This document shows positions 16,400 to 23,891 of a stretch of DNA of 64,000 bases, piece after piece; positions within the stretch are counted from its first letter, which is position 1; each line of letters opens with the position of its first letter. A program made the translations under genes and the position numbers. A model generated the notes under the pieces. It was not told the DNA's origin and did no database searches. It was given only the letters and a program-made list of their open reading frames with translations. The DNA comes from Bacteroidota bacterium (GTDB lineage: Bacteria > Bacteroidota > Bacteroidia > Cytophagales > Cyclobacteriaceae): the NCBI GenBank assembly GCA_023412765.1, contig JAEZBX010000250.1:1-64000 (forward strand), given 5' to 3'.

Positions 16400-18190
16400 C
16401 TATTGCAATTGCAACGAAAGCAAGTTACGATAAATACCGTTATCGAGATTACTTAGTTCCAGGTGAGACCCCATCTCGGCAAGTCGCCCGTTCTGGATGA
16501 CAAAGATCCGATCTACCTTTTTAATGGTGCTGAGGCGGTGAGCGATAACGATGGAAGTTCTTCCCTCCATAAGCTTTTCCAAGGCCGACTGCACAAACAC
16601 CTCCGATTGTGCATCAAGTGAACTGGTAGCCTCGTCAAGAATTAGGATAGAAGGATTTTTCAGAATAGCACGGGCGATAGCAATTCTCTGACGTTGACCA
16701 CCGGATAACTTCACCCCTCTTTCGCCAACAACTGTGTTAAATCTTTCGGGAAAGTTTTCGATAAATTCCAGTGCGTTCGCCTGACGTGCAGCTTCACGAA
16801 TCTCATCCGGTGTTGCACCGGGTCTTCCATAGGCAATGTTATCCTGAATTGTTCCACCAAATAAAATTACCTCCTGGGGAACGATACTAATTTTGGTTCG
16901 GTATGCACTTAACTGATAATCGCTGATTGGATTGTCATCAACTTTTATCATGCCCCGTTCAACATTATAAAACCTTAAAAGAAGGTTGATTATGGTGGAC
17001 TTACCAGCACCACTAGGTCCTACCAACGCTACCTTCTCACCGGCTTGAATGGTAAAGTTTAAGTTCTCCAAAACCTCGTATTCTTTTCTGGATGCATATG
17101 CGAACGACACATCCACAAAATCCACTCTGCCTCTGAGCTTTAAAGTTGATCCCATCGGTTCGGATTCATCAGGCTCTTCCAGGATCTGCAATAACCTTTC
17201 AGAGGCTCCAATAGCCCGCTGTACCTGCGTGTAAATATCGCCCAAGCCTGCAATCGAGCCACCGATGAAAGAAGTATAGATAACAAATGAAAATAATTCA
17301 CCTACAGTGATGGTATTGGATTGCACCAGCGTTGCTCCATACCACCCTACGGCTACTATCCCACCGAACAATGCAAAAATTACAAAGGAAATGAACAGGC
17401 CCCGGAACCTCGCAGTGTGAATAGCAACACCGACGGCCTCCTTTAAGACTTTTGTATATCGACCTATCTCGAAAAGTTCATTTGTAAATGCCTTCACCAT
17501 TGAGATCGACTGCAATGATTCCTCAACCACTACATTGGCTTCGGCCAGGCGATCCTGAGTCTTCTTTGATAGCTTCCTTATGTATTTTCCAAAAAATAAC
17601 GCGAGAAGTACAAGAATCGGGAACGTGAGCAGCATGAAGCCAGTCAACTTAGGCGCGAGAAAAAAGATGACCACCGTCCCAAGTACAAGCGTCAGGAATT
17701 GGCGCAAGAGCTCAGCGAGGGTGAACGAAAACATATCCGTAAGCGTACCCACGTCAGAAGTTATGCGGCTCATTAACTCTCCGATCCTTCTATTATCAAA
17801 AAAGCTCAACGGAAGCCAGATGATTTTTTTGAAGACGGAACCACGAAGGTCGGCCAGTGATCTTTCGCTAACAACTGAAAATGTGTACACCCTTGTAAAT
17901 GAAAACACTCCTTGTACCAACAATATGGCCAATAGAGCAACCGTTATTTCATTAATCGAATCAAAAAATGCAATCTTCTTGCCTTGTGCGATATCGAGAA
18001 GTTTTCCTGCGAGGTACGGAAATGCCAGAATTGTCGCGCTTGAAAGGATGAGAGATAAAAAGCCAATTACAAACCAGCCTTTGTAAGGAAAGGTAAACCG
18101 GAATATGGCATAAAGTTGTTTAAAACTTTTGGCGTTCAGCGGTCGCTTTTCCTCCTCCTTCAATCCTTCTCTTCCATTCCTTTTTGCCAT
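16400..18190 (-). CDS. ABC exporter, transmembrane domain fused to ATPase (MsbA-like)
   Basis: 596 residues, the length of a half-transporter. Residues ~30-330 form a six-helix type I exporter membrane domain. The ATPase domain has Walker A Gly-Pro-Ser-Gly-Ala-Gly-Lys-Ser-Thr near 393, the signature Leu-Ser-Gly-Gly-Gln near 496, Walker B Ile-Leu-Ile-Leu-Asp-Glu-Ala-Thr near 517, and the switch His in Ile-Ala-His-Arg-Leu. It would act as a homodimer exporting a lipid, peptide or drug; the substrate is unknown. Its ATG lies inside the end of the upstream lipoprotein gene (31-base overlap), which implies coupled translation. Confidence 0.9.
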   Translation of the reverse strand: MAKRNGREGLKEEEKRPLNAKSFKQLYAIFRFTFPYKGWFVIGFLSLILSSATILAFPYLAGKLLDIAQGKKIAFFDSINEITVALLAILLVQGVFSFTRVYTFSVVSERSLADLRGSVFKKIIWLPLSFFDNRRIGELMSRITSDVGTLTDMFSFTLAELLRQFLTLVLGTVVIFFLAPKLTGFMLLTFPILVLLALFFGKYIRKLSKKTQDRLAEANVVVEESLQSISMVKAFTNELFEIGRYTKVLKEAVGVAIHTARFRGLFISFVIFALFGGIVAVGWYGATLVQSNTITVGELFSFVIYTSFIGGSIAGLGDIYTQVQRAIGASERLLQILEEPDESEPMGSTLKLRGRVDFVDVSFAYASRKEYEVLENLNFTIQAGEKVALVGPSGAGKSTIINLLLRFYNVERGMIKVDDNPISDYQLSAYRTKISIVPQEVILFGGTIQDNIAYGRPGATPDEIREAARQANALEFIENFPERFNTVVGERGVKLSGGQRQRIAIARAILKNPSILILDEATSSLDAQSEVFVQSALEKLMEGRTSIVIAHRLSTIKKVDRIFVIQNGRLAEMGSHLELSNLDNGIYRNLLSLQLQ

Positions 18191-18792
18191 CCGTTTCCTT
18201 GTTTTCTAATAATACCAGCGTCGATGGTATATTGGACTGAATCATCCAAAAACATTTTTTGACCGCCATCAACAGCATACGATGTTAGCATAGCTTTGCC
18301 TCCAATTTCTTCGAATTCAAGTGTTAATATACGTGCACTTTTATATAAGGAGTTTTGTGCATTGTATTCTGCTTCAATCTTCCTGATGCGGTCCATGGTC
18401 TTGAAATAATAGACCTTCAAATATTTTACAGGTAACTCATCCGTTGCAGTGAAAGATTTTATGCGAAGGTTGCTCTCTTTATCCCTCATTTCCTCCACCT
18501 TGTACAAGGTTCGATTAATTGGCCGATTTATAATATCCAACTCAGAAAAGATTGCCAACTCTTCCTCCCAGTCAAGTGAATCTGTTGGCTTAACCGTGGT
18601 GATCTTTTCAATTCCGTTTAATACAGCCTTCTTTTTTATCTCAACCTTTTGATCGACGAAATAGCTAATTTGATTGCTGATTAGACTATCGATATCGTAT
18701 AGCGAAGTCGTTGTCCTGTTTTCACTTCCGCAGCTGGAAGCCAGCACCACACATATGGAGAGCGTTAGTAACGTTAGGCGTGGTTGATGCAT
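18160..18792 (-). CDS. Lipoprotein of unknown function upstream of ABC exporter
   Basis: 210 residues from the ATG at 18792. The signal (MHQPRLTLLTLSICVVLASS) is followed by Cys in a Ala-Ser-Ser-Cys lipobox. The mature part alternates charged helical segments and beta stretches, and contains no domain I recognise. It lies between gpmI (stop 22 bases upstream) and the ABC exporter (31-base overlap), so the three genes are probably one transcript. It could be a partner of the exporter, but nothing in the sequence shows that. Confidence 0.7.
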   Translation of the reverse strand: MHQPRLTLLTLSICVVLASSCGSENRTTTSLYDIDSLISNQISYFVDQKVEIKKKAVLNGIEKITTVKPTDSLDWEEELAIFSELDIINRPINRTLYKVEEMRDKESNLRIKSFTATDELPVKYLKVYYFKTMDRIRKIEAEYNAQNSLYKSARILTLEFEEIGGKAMLTSYAVDGGQKMFLDDSVQYTIDAGIIRKQGNGWQKGMEEKD

Positions 18793-18814
18793 TGCTGTTT
18801 TTTGCGACAAACTA

Positions 18815-20338
18815 TTAACCGATCAATACTTCACCACTCATTTCCGGTGGAATTGCGACACCCATCAATGTCAGGATGGTTGGAGCAAGATCGCCAAGTT
18901 TTCCATTCTTAATAGGGCCGCGATAATCATTGTCAAGAAGAATACATGGCACCAGGTTGGTGGTGTGCGCAGTATTCGGAGAACCATCATCATTGATCAT
19001 CATGTCCGCGTTACCGTGATCAGCAATGATAATGATTGAGTACCCATTCTTCAAGGCACTCTCGCTTACCTTCTGCGCACAAGCGTCGACAGTTTCGCAA
19101 GCTTTTACAGCCGCCTCAAAGACACCTGTATGCCCTACCATGTCTGGATTTGCGAAATTCAGACAAATAAAATCAGCCTCTCTTTTATCAAGCTCTACGA
19201 TTATCTTGTCCTTAATATCATTGGCGCTCATTTCAGGTGCGAGGTCATAAGTGGCAACCTTTGGAGAAGGGCAAAGAATTCGGGATTCTCCTGGAAACGG
19301 TTCCTCACGTCCGCCGGAAAAAAAGAATGTGACGTGCGGATACTTTTCGGTTTCCGCGATCCTTATTTGTTTCAGCCCAACTTTTGAAACAACTTCTCCC
19401 AAAGTATTTTCAAGGTTGTCTTTATCAAAGATCACCTTCACATCCTTGAAGGAATCATCATAATTTGTTAGTGTGATATAATAAAGCGGCATTTTTTTCA
19501 TGCCATGGGAGGGAAAATCCTGTTGGGTCAATACCTCGGTAATTTCGCGACCGCGGTCTGTTCGAAAGTTGAAACAAAGAACGACGTCACCTTGCTGTAT
19601 CGTACCAACCGGCTCCTGTAAAGTGTCTACTACTACTATTGGCTGAATGAATTCATCGGTGACCTTATTGTCATACGACTTTTGAACCGCTTGAAGGGGA
19701 TCGCTTGTTTTTTCACCAATACCGTTCACTAAAAGATCGTATGCAAGTTTCACGCGTTCCCAACGCTTGTCACGGTCCATAGCATAGTACCGGCCTATGA
19801 TACTCGCCAGTTTGCCTCCAGAATTTTTCAAGTGATTTGACAAGTCTGTCAGATACTCGATTCCACCTTTCGGGTCTGTGTCTCTTCCGTCGGTAAATGC
19901 ATGAACGAAAAGATTTTTGACGCCGTTGTTCGCGGCTATTGTTATAATTCCTTTGAGGTGATTGATATGTGAATGAACGCCGCCGTCAGAAACCAACCCC
20001 ATCAGGTGAACTGATTTGTTGTTGCTCTTCGCATACGAGAACGCATCAAGCAATACTGCGTTTGAATCCAGCTCCTTTTCATCGATCGCTTTGTTCACCC
20101 TGACAAGATCCTGGTAAACGACGCGGCCAGCTCCGATGTTCATGTGTCCGACTTCAGAATTGCCCATCTGACCCACTGGTAATCCAACGGCTAAACCGGA
20201 CGCTTCCAGCTTACTATGGGAATACTTCTGGTATAAAGAGTTTATAAAAGGCGTCCTGGCACGATCGATAGCTGATACGGCTTTGTTGGTTGCGATACCC
20301 CATCCGTCAAGTATCATCAATAAAACCTTTTTATTCAT
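18815..20338 (-). CDS. gpmI: 2,3-bisphosphoglycerate-independent phosphoglycerate mutase
   Basis: 507 residues from the ATG at 20338, which opens directly on the family N-terminus (MNKKVLLMILDGWG); an upstream start would add 22 unrelated residues. The metal ligand Asp11 and the catalytic Ser61, in Met-Gly-Asn-Ser-Glu-Val-Gly-His, are in place, and so is Ile-Ile-Ile-Ala-Asp-His-Gly-Asn-Ala-Asp near the C-terminus. It interconverts 3- and 2-phosphoglycerate in glycolysis using two Mn(II). It is the first gene of a minus-strand run with a lipoprotein, an ABC exporter and a Fur regulator. Confidence 0.96.
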   Translation of the reverse strand: MNKKVLLMILDGWGIATNKAVSAIDRARTPFINSLYQKYSHSKLEASGLAVGLPVGQMGNSEVGHMNIGAGRVVYQDLVRVNKAIDEKELDSNAVLLDAFSYAKSNNKSVHLMGLVSDGGVHSHINHLKGIITIAANNGVKNLFVHAFTDGRDTDPKGGIEYLTDLSNHLKNSGGKLASIIGRYYAMDRDKRWERVKLAYDLLVNGIGEKTSDPLQAVQKSYDNKVTDEFIQPIVVVDTLQEPVGTIQQGDVVLCFNFRTDRGREITEVLTQQDFPSHGMKKMPLYYITLTNYDDSFKDVKVIFDKDNLENTLGEVVSKVGLKQIRIAETEKYPHVTFFFSGGREEPFPGESRILCPSPKVATYDLAPEMSANDIKDKIIVELDKREADFICLNFANPDMVGHTGVFEAAVKACETVDACAQKVSESALKNGYSIIIIADHGNADMMINDDGSPNTAHTTNLVPCILLDNDYRGPIKNGKLGDLAPTILTLMGVAIPPEMSGEVLIG

Positions 20339-20370
20339 GGAGTTAAGTTTTCGTGGGATAGAAAAGAGCG

Positions 20371-20378
20371 CAAATATA
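20371..20378 (-). promoter_or_regulatory. Promoter -7 element for gpmI
   Basis: TATATTTG on the minus strand is an exact TAnnTTTG match, 32 bases before the gpmI ATG. No good TTG is found 19-21 bases upstream, so support is partial. Confidence 0.4.
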
Positions 20379-20504
20379 ACGAGTATCGGAGGAATATCAG
20401 GCACTTCAGCGTTAAGCCCCGTGCGTCAGCCGGGCGGTGACCATGCAGAATCACTTATTTTATTAACTTTCGACAATGGCATAGTTTTCGCAAACTTTTT
20501 AACC

Positions 20505-20906
20505 ATGAAAATGAAAAGATATCTGCCCGCGTGGGTTTTGGTGTTCTTAACGTCTGTTAGCTTTCAAACCTTCGCACAGGGAGATGTAATTGACCAGGTT
20601 AAAGAGACAATTAAGGCTGGTAGCGCGAAAGAACTTTCAAAATACCTCAATCAAACGGTTGATGTTACACTTGAAGGTACAGTTCAATCATATAGCAAGG
20701 CGCAGGCGGAGTTTGTGTTTCGTGATTTTTTCAAGCAACATCCGCCATCAGAGTTTAGTATTATTCACCAGGGTTCATCCAAGGGTGGCCAACCTTTTGC
20801 CATTGGCCAGTTCAAAAGCGGAAGCGAGACTTATCGCGTTTTCATGAAGATCAAGGCTATAAACAGCCAGCAACTCGTTCATGAAATTTCATTTGCTAAA
20901 GAATAA
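20505..20906 (+). CDS. DUF4783 domain protein, secreted
   Basis: 133 residues from the ATG at 20505, where a signal peptide begins (Lys-rich start, hydrophobic core, Thr-Phe-Ala-Gln). The mature ~110 residues have an NTF2-like pattern: a helix Val-Ile-Asp-Gln-Val-Lys, Gly-Ser-Ala-Lys-Glu-Leu-Ser-Lys-Tyr-Leu, then Lys-Ala-Gln-Ala-Glu-Phe-Val-Phe-Arg-Asp-Phe-Phe and beta strands ending in His-Glu-Ile-Ser-Phe. This fits the DUF4783 family of Bacteroidota, of unknown function. It lies just upstream of nadC and may share its transcript. It is divergent from gpmI. Confidence 0.75.
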   Translation: MKMKRYLPAWVLVFLTSVSFQTFAQGDVIDQVKETIKAGSAKELSKYLNQTVDVTLEGTVQSYSKAQAEFVFRDFFKQHPPSEFSIIHQGSSKGGQPFAIGQFKSGSETYRVFMKIKAINSQQLVHEISFAKE

Positions 20907-20955
20907 AAATCTGGATTGCATCTGATTGTAAAGTGGCGCATTCTATTTTTGCCGG

Positions 20956-21813
20956 ATGCGTCCGGAATATATCACCGAAGGTTATTTACAACGTTTCATA
21001 CAATCCGCGCTTGAGGAGGACATCGGCGATGGTGATCATTCAACGTTGGCTACCATTCCCCAGAACCTGTCAAAAAGAGCGAAGCTTTTAGTTAAAGACG
21101 ATGGGATTCTAGCGGGCATTGACCTCGCGCTAACCATATTCCATCAGTTCGATCCTACCCTCAAGGTTGACCTTTTGATAAAAGATGGTGCGTCCATAAA
21201 AAAGGGAGATATCGCATTAACAGTCGAGGGACCAGCTCTTTCCATTCTTACTACAGAAAGACTGGTGCTCAATTGTATGCAACGCATGAGCGCAATTGCC
21301 ACGAAGACTCATAAATTAGCCAGGCTTATTGAGGGGACTAAAGCAAAGCTGCTTGACACGCGTAAAACTACCCCTAATTTCAGACTATTGGAAAAGTGGG
21401 CCGTCCTCATCGGTGGCGGTCTTAATCATCGAATCGGGCTGTACGATATGGTTATGCTAAAGGATAATCATATTGATATGGCTGGCGGAATTCGTCAGGC
21501 AATCATTCGGACAAAAGATTATCTTCGCGCCAGAAATAAGAATTTAAAGATCGAAATCGAAACGCGTTCGCTAGAAGAAGTCGGTGAGGTGTTAGAAGTC
21601 GGAGGTGTTGACATAATCATGTTAGATAACATGACTCCTGATACAATGAAAGAAGCTGTCACTATGATTGGAGGCGTGTGCAAGACAGAAGCAAGCGGCG
21701 GTATTACCGAGGAAACCATCAGGAGTGTCGCTGAATGCGGGGTCGATTTTATTTCGGTAGGCGCGTTGACGCACAGCATCCAAAGCCTGGATTTGAGCCT
21801 GAAAGCCTACTAA
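20956..21813 (+). CDS. nadC: NadC, nicotinate-nucleotide pyrophosphorylase
   Basis: 285 residues, full length. It makes nicotinate mononucleotide from quinolinate and PRPP in NAD synthesis. Signature segments: Glu-Asp-Ile-Gly-Asp-Gly-Asp-His-Ser-Thr near 18-27, Thr-Arg-Lys-Thr-Thr-Pro-Asn-Phe-Arg near 135-143, Gly-Gly-Gly-Leu-Asn-His-Arg-Ile-Gly-Leu near 153-162, Leu-Lys-Asp-Asn-His near 168-172, and Glu-Ala-Ser-Gly-Gly-Ile near 242-247. No nadA or nadB is adjacent. The ATG at 20956 begins the conserved region directly. Confidence 0.95.
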   Translation: MRPEYITEGYLQRFIQSALEEDIGDGDHSTLATIPQNLSKRAKLLVKDDGILAGIDLALTIFHQFDPTLKVDLLIKDGASIKKGDIALTVEGPALSILTTERLVLNCMQRMSAIATKTHKLARLIEGTKAKLLDTRKTTPNFRLLEKWAVLIGGGLNHRIGLYDMVMLKDNHIDMAGGIRQAIIRTKDYLRARNKNLKIEIETRSLEEVGEVLEVGGVDIIMLDNMTPDTMKEAVTMIGGVCKTEASGGITEETIRSVAECGVDFISVGALTHSIQSLDLSLKAY

Positions 21814-21842
21814 TAAACTGTGCAGAAAAGAGAAACAAGAAT

Positions 21843-22328
21843 ATGATTGTTAGGACGAAAAACTATAAACTGGATAAGAAGACCTACATAAATACGGCGT
21901 TTAAGACCATTATCAAGAAGCAAGGTTGGATAGCGGTTGCCGGGGCCCTTTTGATTTGTATGGGATATTTCATTCCGGGAGCCGATACTATATGGTGGTT
22001 TATCGGCGCCGTGATAGCACTAGGTTTATACCTGCTTTTCTGGTGGATCCAATTTTATGGGGTTACACAACTCGAGCAGGGGAAAATGTTGTTCGAAAAA
22101 TTCTCATACGAAATCAGCAGCCAGCAGATTTTAATGAAAATCAATCCGCGTGAAGGTATGCCTCTCAAATGGGATCAGATTAAAAGTGCCTCGATTGGGA
22201 AAGACCACTTTGTATTGTTTGTGAACAAAGCGCAGTTGATCTACTGGCCCTTTAAAATATTCAACACCGAGAATGAACGAAAATTTGTCACAAGCATTTT
22301 AAGAAATAAGGGACTGATAAAAAGCTGA
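21843..22328 (+). CDS. YcxB-like membrane protein
   Basis: 161 residues from the ATG at 21843. A short basic N-terminal part is followed by two transmembrane helices (about 28-45 and 52-70). A soluble C-terminal half has Phe-Ser-Tyr-Glu-Ile-Ser-Ser-Gln-Gln-Ile and Leu-Lys-Trp-Asp-Gln-Ile-Lys-Ser-Ala, then Trp-Pro-Phe-Lys-Ile-Phe. This two-helix plus small beta domain layout matches the YcxB-like C-terminal domain family, of unknown function. It starts 29 bases after nadC and probably shares its transcript. Confidence 0.65.
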   Translation: MIVRTKNYKLDKKTYINTAFKTIIKKQGWIAVAGALLICMGYFIPGADTIWWFIGAVIALGLYLLFWWIQFYGVTQLEQGKMLFEKFSYEISSQQILMKINPREGMPLKWDQIKSASIGKDHFVLFVNKAQLIYWPFKIFNTENERKFVTSILRNKGLIKS

Positions 22329-22382
22329 GCAAGTCGGTTAAGTATTTGTCCTGATGTCAACCTCACCTCTTAATTTTATGTT

Positions 22383-22859
22383 GTGCAAAAACATTCAGGA
22401 AAGTTGACCCTAACAGAGGTTACTAAAAAAATTTACCACTTTTGCGCTTACCAGGAGCGCTGCCATCTGGAGGTCAGGAATAAACTCTATGATCTGGGTC
22501 TCGGAACTTCTGAAGTAGACGAAATGATTTCGCACCTTATCGGAGAGGGTTACCTTAATGAAGAACGATTTGCCAGGGCCTTTGCCGGTGGGAAATTCAG
22601 ACTGAAAAACTGGGGCAGGATTAAGATAGTTCAGGCTCTCGAAAGCAAGGGGCTAACGCAAAACTGCATCAAAGCAGGCTTGAGCGAAATTGAAAACAAT
22701 GATTACCTAAGCACATTGGAGTCGCTGTTGGATAAGAAATCTTTAACTATTGATGAGCCTGATCTGTTTGTAAGACGTGAACGTTTGGCAAATTATCTGA
22801 TTCAAAAAGGATTCGAGCCGGATGTCGTTTGGCCAATCGTAAAAGATAAAGTGAGGTAG
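22383..22859 (+). CDS. recX: RecX, regulator of RecA
   Basis: 158 residues. Three-helix repeats typical of RecX are visible: Cys-Ala-Tyr-Gln-Glu-Arg-Cys-His-Leu-Glu-Val-Arg-Asn-Lys-Leu, then Glu-Gly-Tyr-Leu-Asn-Glu-Glu-Arg-Phe-Ala-Arg-Ala-Phe-Ala, then Trp-Gly-Arg-Ile-Lys-Ile, and a late Leu-Ile-Gln-Lys-Gly-Phe-Glu. RecX binds RecA filaments and usually damps recombination. The start is GTG at 22383: a stop lies four codons upstream in frame, and the nearby ATG at 22378 is out of frame. recA is not in the window. Confidence 0.88.
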   Translation: MQKHSGKLTLTEVTKKIYHFCAYQERCHLEVRNKLYDLGLGTSEVDEMISHLIGEGYLNEERFARAFAGGKFRLKNWGRIKIVQALESKGLTQNCIKAGLSEIENNDYLSTLESLLDKKSLTIDEPDLFVRRERLANYLIQKGFEPDVVWPIVKDKVR

Positions 22860-22940
22860 CAACTGCGTTAGCCACTGAGAATTGATCAAGGATTTGTCAC
22901 TTTTTTATGATAATTTGCGTTAAGCATATAACATCATGCT

Positions 22941-23102
22941 ATGAAACCAAGATCAGACAACAAGCAAAATTGGATATCCAATAAGGTGAAGAAGAGCCGC
23001 GAGCTTGTATACAAGCTGATTGACATAAACAAAGAGATCGACGGTGTTGGAAAAACATTTAAGCTGGGCGAGAAGGTCTACTTTGTCAGAGAGCTGGGCT
23101 AA
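22941..23102 (+). CDS. Small basic protein, 53 aa, unknown function
   Basis: ATG at 22941, TAA at 23100-23102. The product is polar and basic (MKPRSDNKQNWISNKVKKSR start), with an amphipathic central helix (Glu-Leu-Val-Tyr-Lys-Leu-Ile-Asp-Ile-Asn-Lys-Glu-Ile) and a short beta-like end (Thr-Phe-Lys-Leu-Gly-Glu-Lys-Val-Tyr-Phe-Val). It is cytoplasmic by composition. It precedes the membrane protein at 23118 by 15 bases on the same strand, suggesting a two-gene unit. No family is recognised. Confidence 0.55.
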   Translation: MKPRSDNKQNWISNKVKKSRELVYKLIDINKEIDGVGKTFKLGEKVYFVRELG

Positions 23103-23117
23103 ACCAGGGAGCCGGTT

Positions 23118-23873
23118 GTGTCATTTGCAGTATCCACACTCTTTCTTTTTCTCTTCATTCTGCCCGGAATTACTTTCAAGCGGGCTTATCTATCATCCGT
23201 CTTTTCAAGGAAATTAAAGTTTTCCGGCATTTTGGACGAAGTGTTCTGGGCGCTGTTCCCGTCCATTATCATGCACATCATCTCATACCTCATATTATCC
23301 GGGGCATCAGCAACTTTTGACTTTGAATTCGACCTCAAAAGAGTTTTGAGCATCGCGCTCTTTCATCAGGAGAACGAAGTCGTTTATGTTGACATCTTCC
23401 TTGCTTATCTACTGTACTGCACGTTCGTAATGACGATTTCTTTCTTTGCAGGACACGCCAGCCGCAAGATCATAAGAGTCTTGAAATTCGATCGGAAGTT
23501 TAAACTGTTTCGTTTTACCAACGACTGGCACTACCTGTTAAGCGGAGAATTCCTCGATTTTCCGGAGGTGCCAGATCATCCGGAAGAGGTAAGCTTTAAG
23601 CTAGTCAATGCATTAACCAGCGTCGGATCGCAGCAGATGATTTACATTGGAGAGCTTATTCATTTCACACTCTCTGATGAGGGTGGCCTCGAAAATATAG
23701 TTCTAAAAGATGCGAAGCGCAGGCTTCTGCAGGATGACCTATCGGAGAACCGGTACTACGAAATTCCCGGACGATATATCACTATTCCTTACAAGACCAT
23801 AGTTAACATCAACATCCGTTACTTTTATCTTGAGGAAGTAACCGCCGATTACGATGACGACAAATTGATTTGA
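23118..23873 (+). CDS. Membrane protein with cytoplasmic C-terminal domain, unknown function
   Basis: 251 residues from a GTG at 23118 preceded by an AGGGAG ribosome-binding-like stretch. An N-terminal hydrophobic segment (Leu-Phe-Leu-Phe-Leu-Phe-Ile-Leu-Pro-Gly) and helices near 45-65 and 95-115 give about three membrane spans. The remaining ~130 residues are soluble, with Trp-His-Tyr-Leu-Leu-Ser-Gly-Glu-Phe-Leu near 145 and an acidic end. The layout recalls DUF6338-type proteins, but I cannot confirm that. Its partner is the 53-aa gene upstream. Confidence 0.7.
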   Translation: MSFAVSTLFLFLFILPGITFKRAYLSSVFSRKLKFSGILDEVFWALFPSIIMHIISYLILSGASATFDFEFDLKRVLSIALFHQENEVVYVDIFLAYLLYCTFVMTISFFAGHASRKIIRVLKFDRKFKLFRFTNDWHYLLSGEFLDFPEVPDHPEEVSFKLVNALTSVGSQQMIYIGELIHFTLSDEGGLENIVLKDAKRRLLQDDLSENRYYEIPGRYITIPYKTIVNINIRYFYLEEVTADYDDDKLI

Positions 23874-23891
23874 CTTCCCAGGGTATTGACT

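Noticed and set aside
17580..18086. 168-codon frame antisense to the ABC exporter
   Set aside because: Entirely inside the membrane domain of a clear ABC gene; composition reflects the complement of hydrophobic codons.
20339..20404. N-terminal extension of gpmI by 22 residues
   Set aside because: The extension is not family-like, and the ATG at 20338 begins exactly at the conserved strand with a promoter element upstream.
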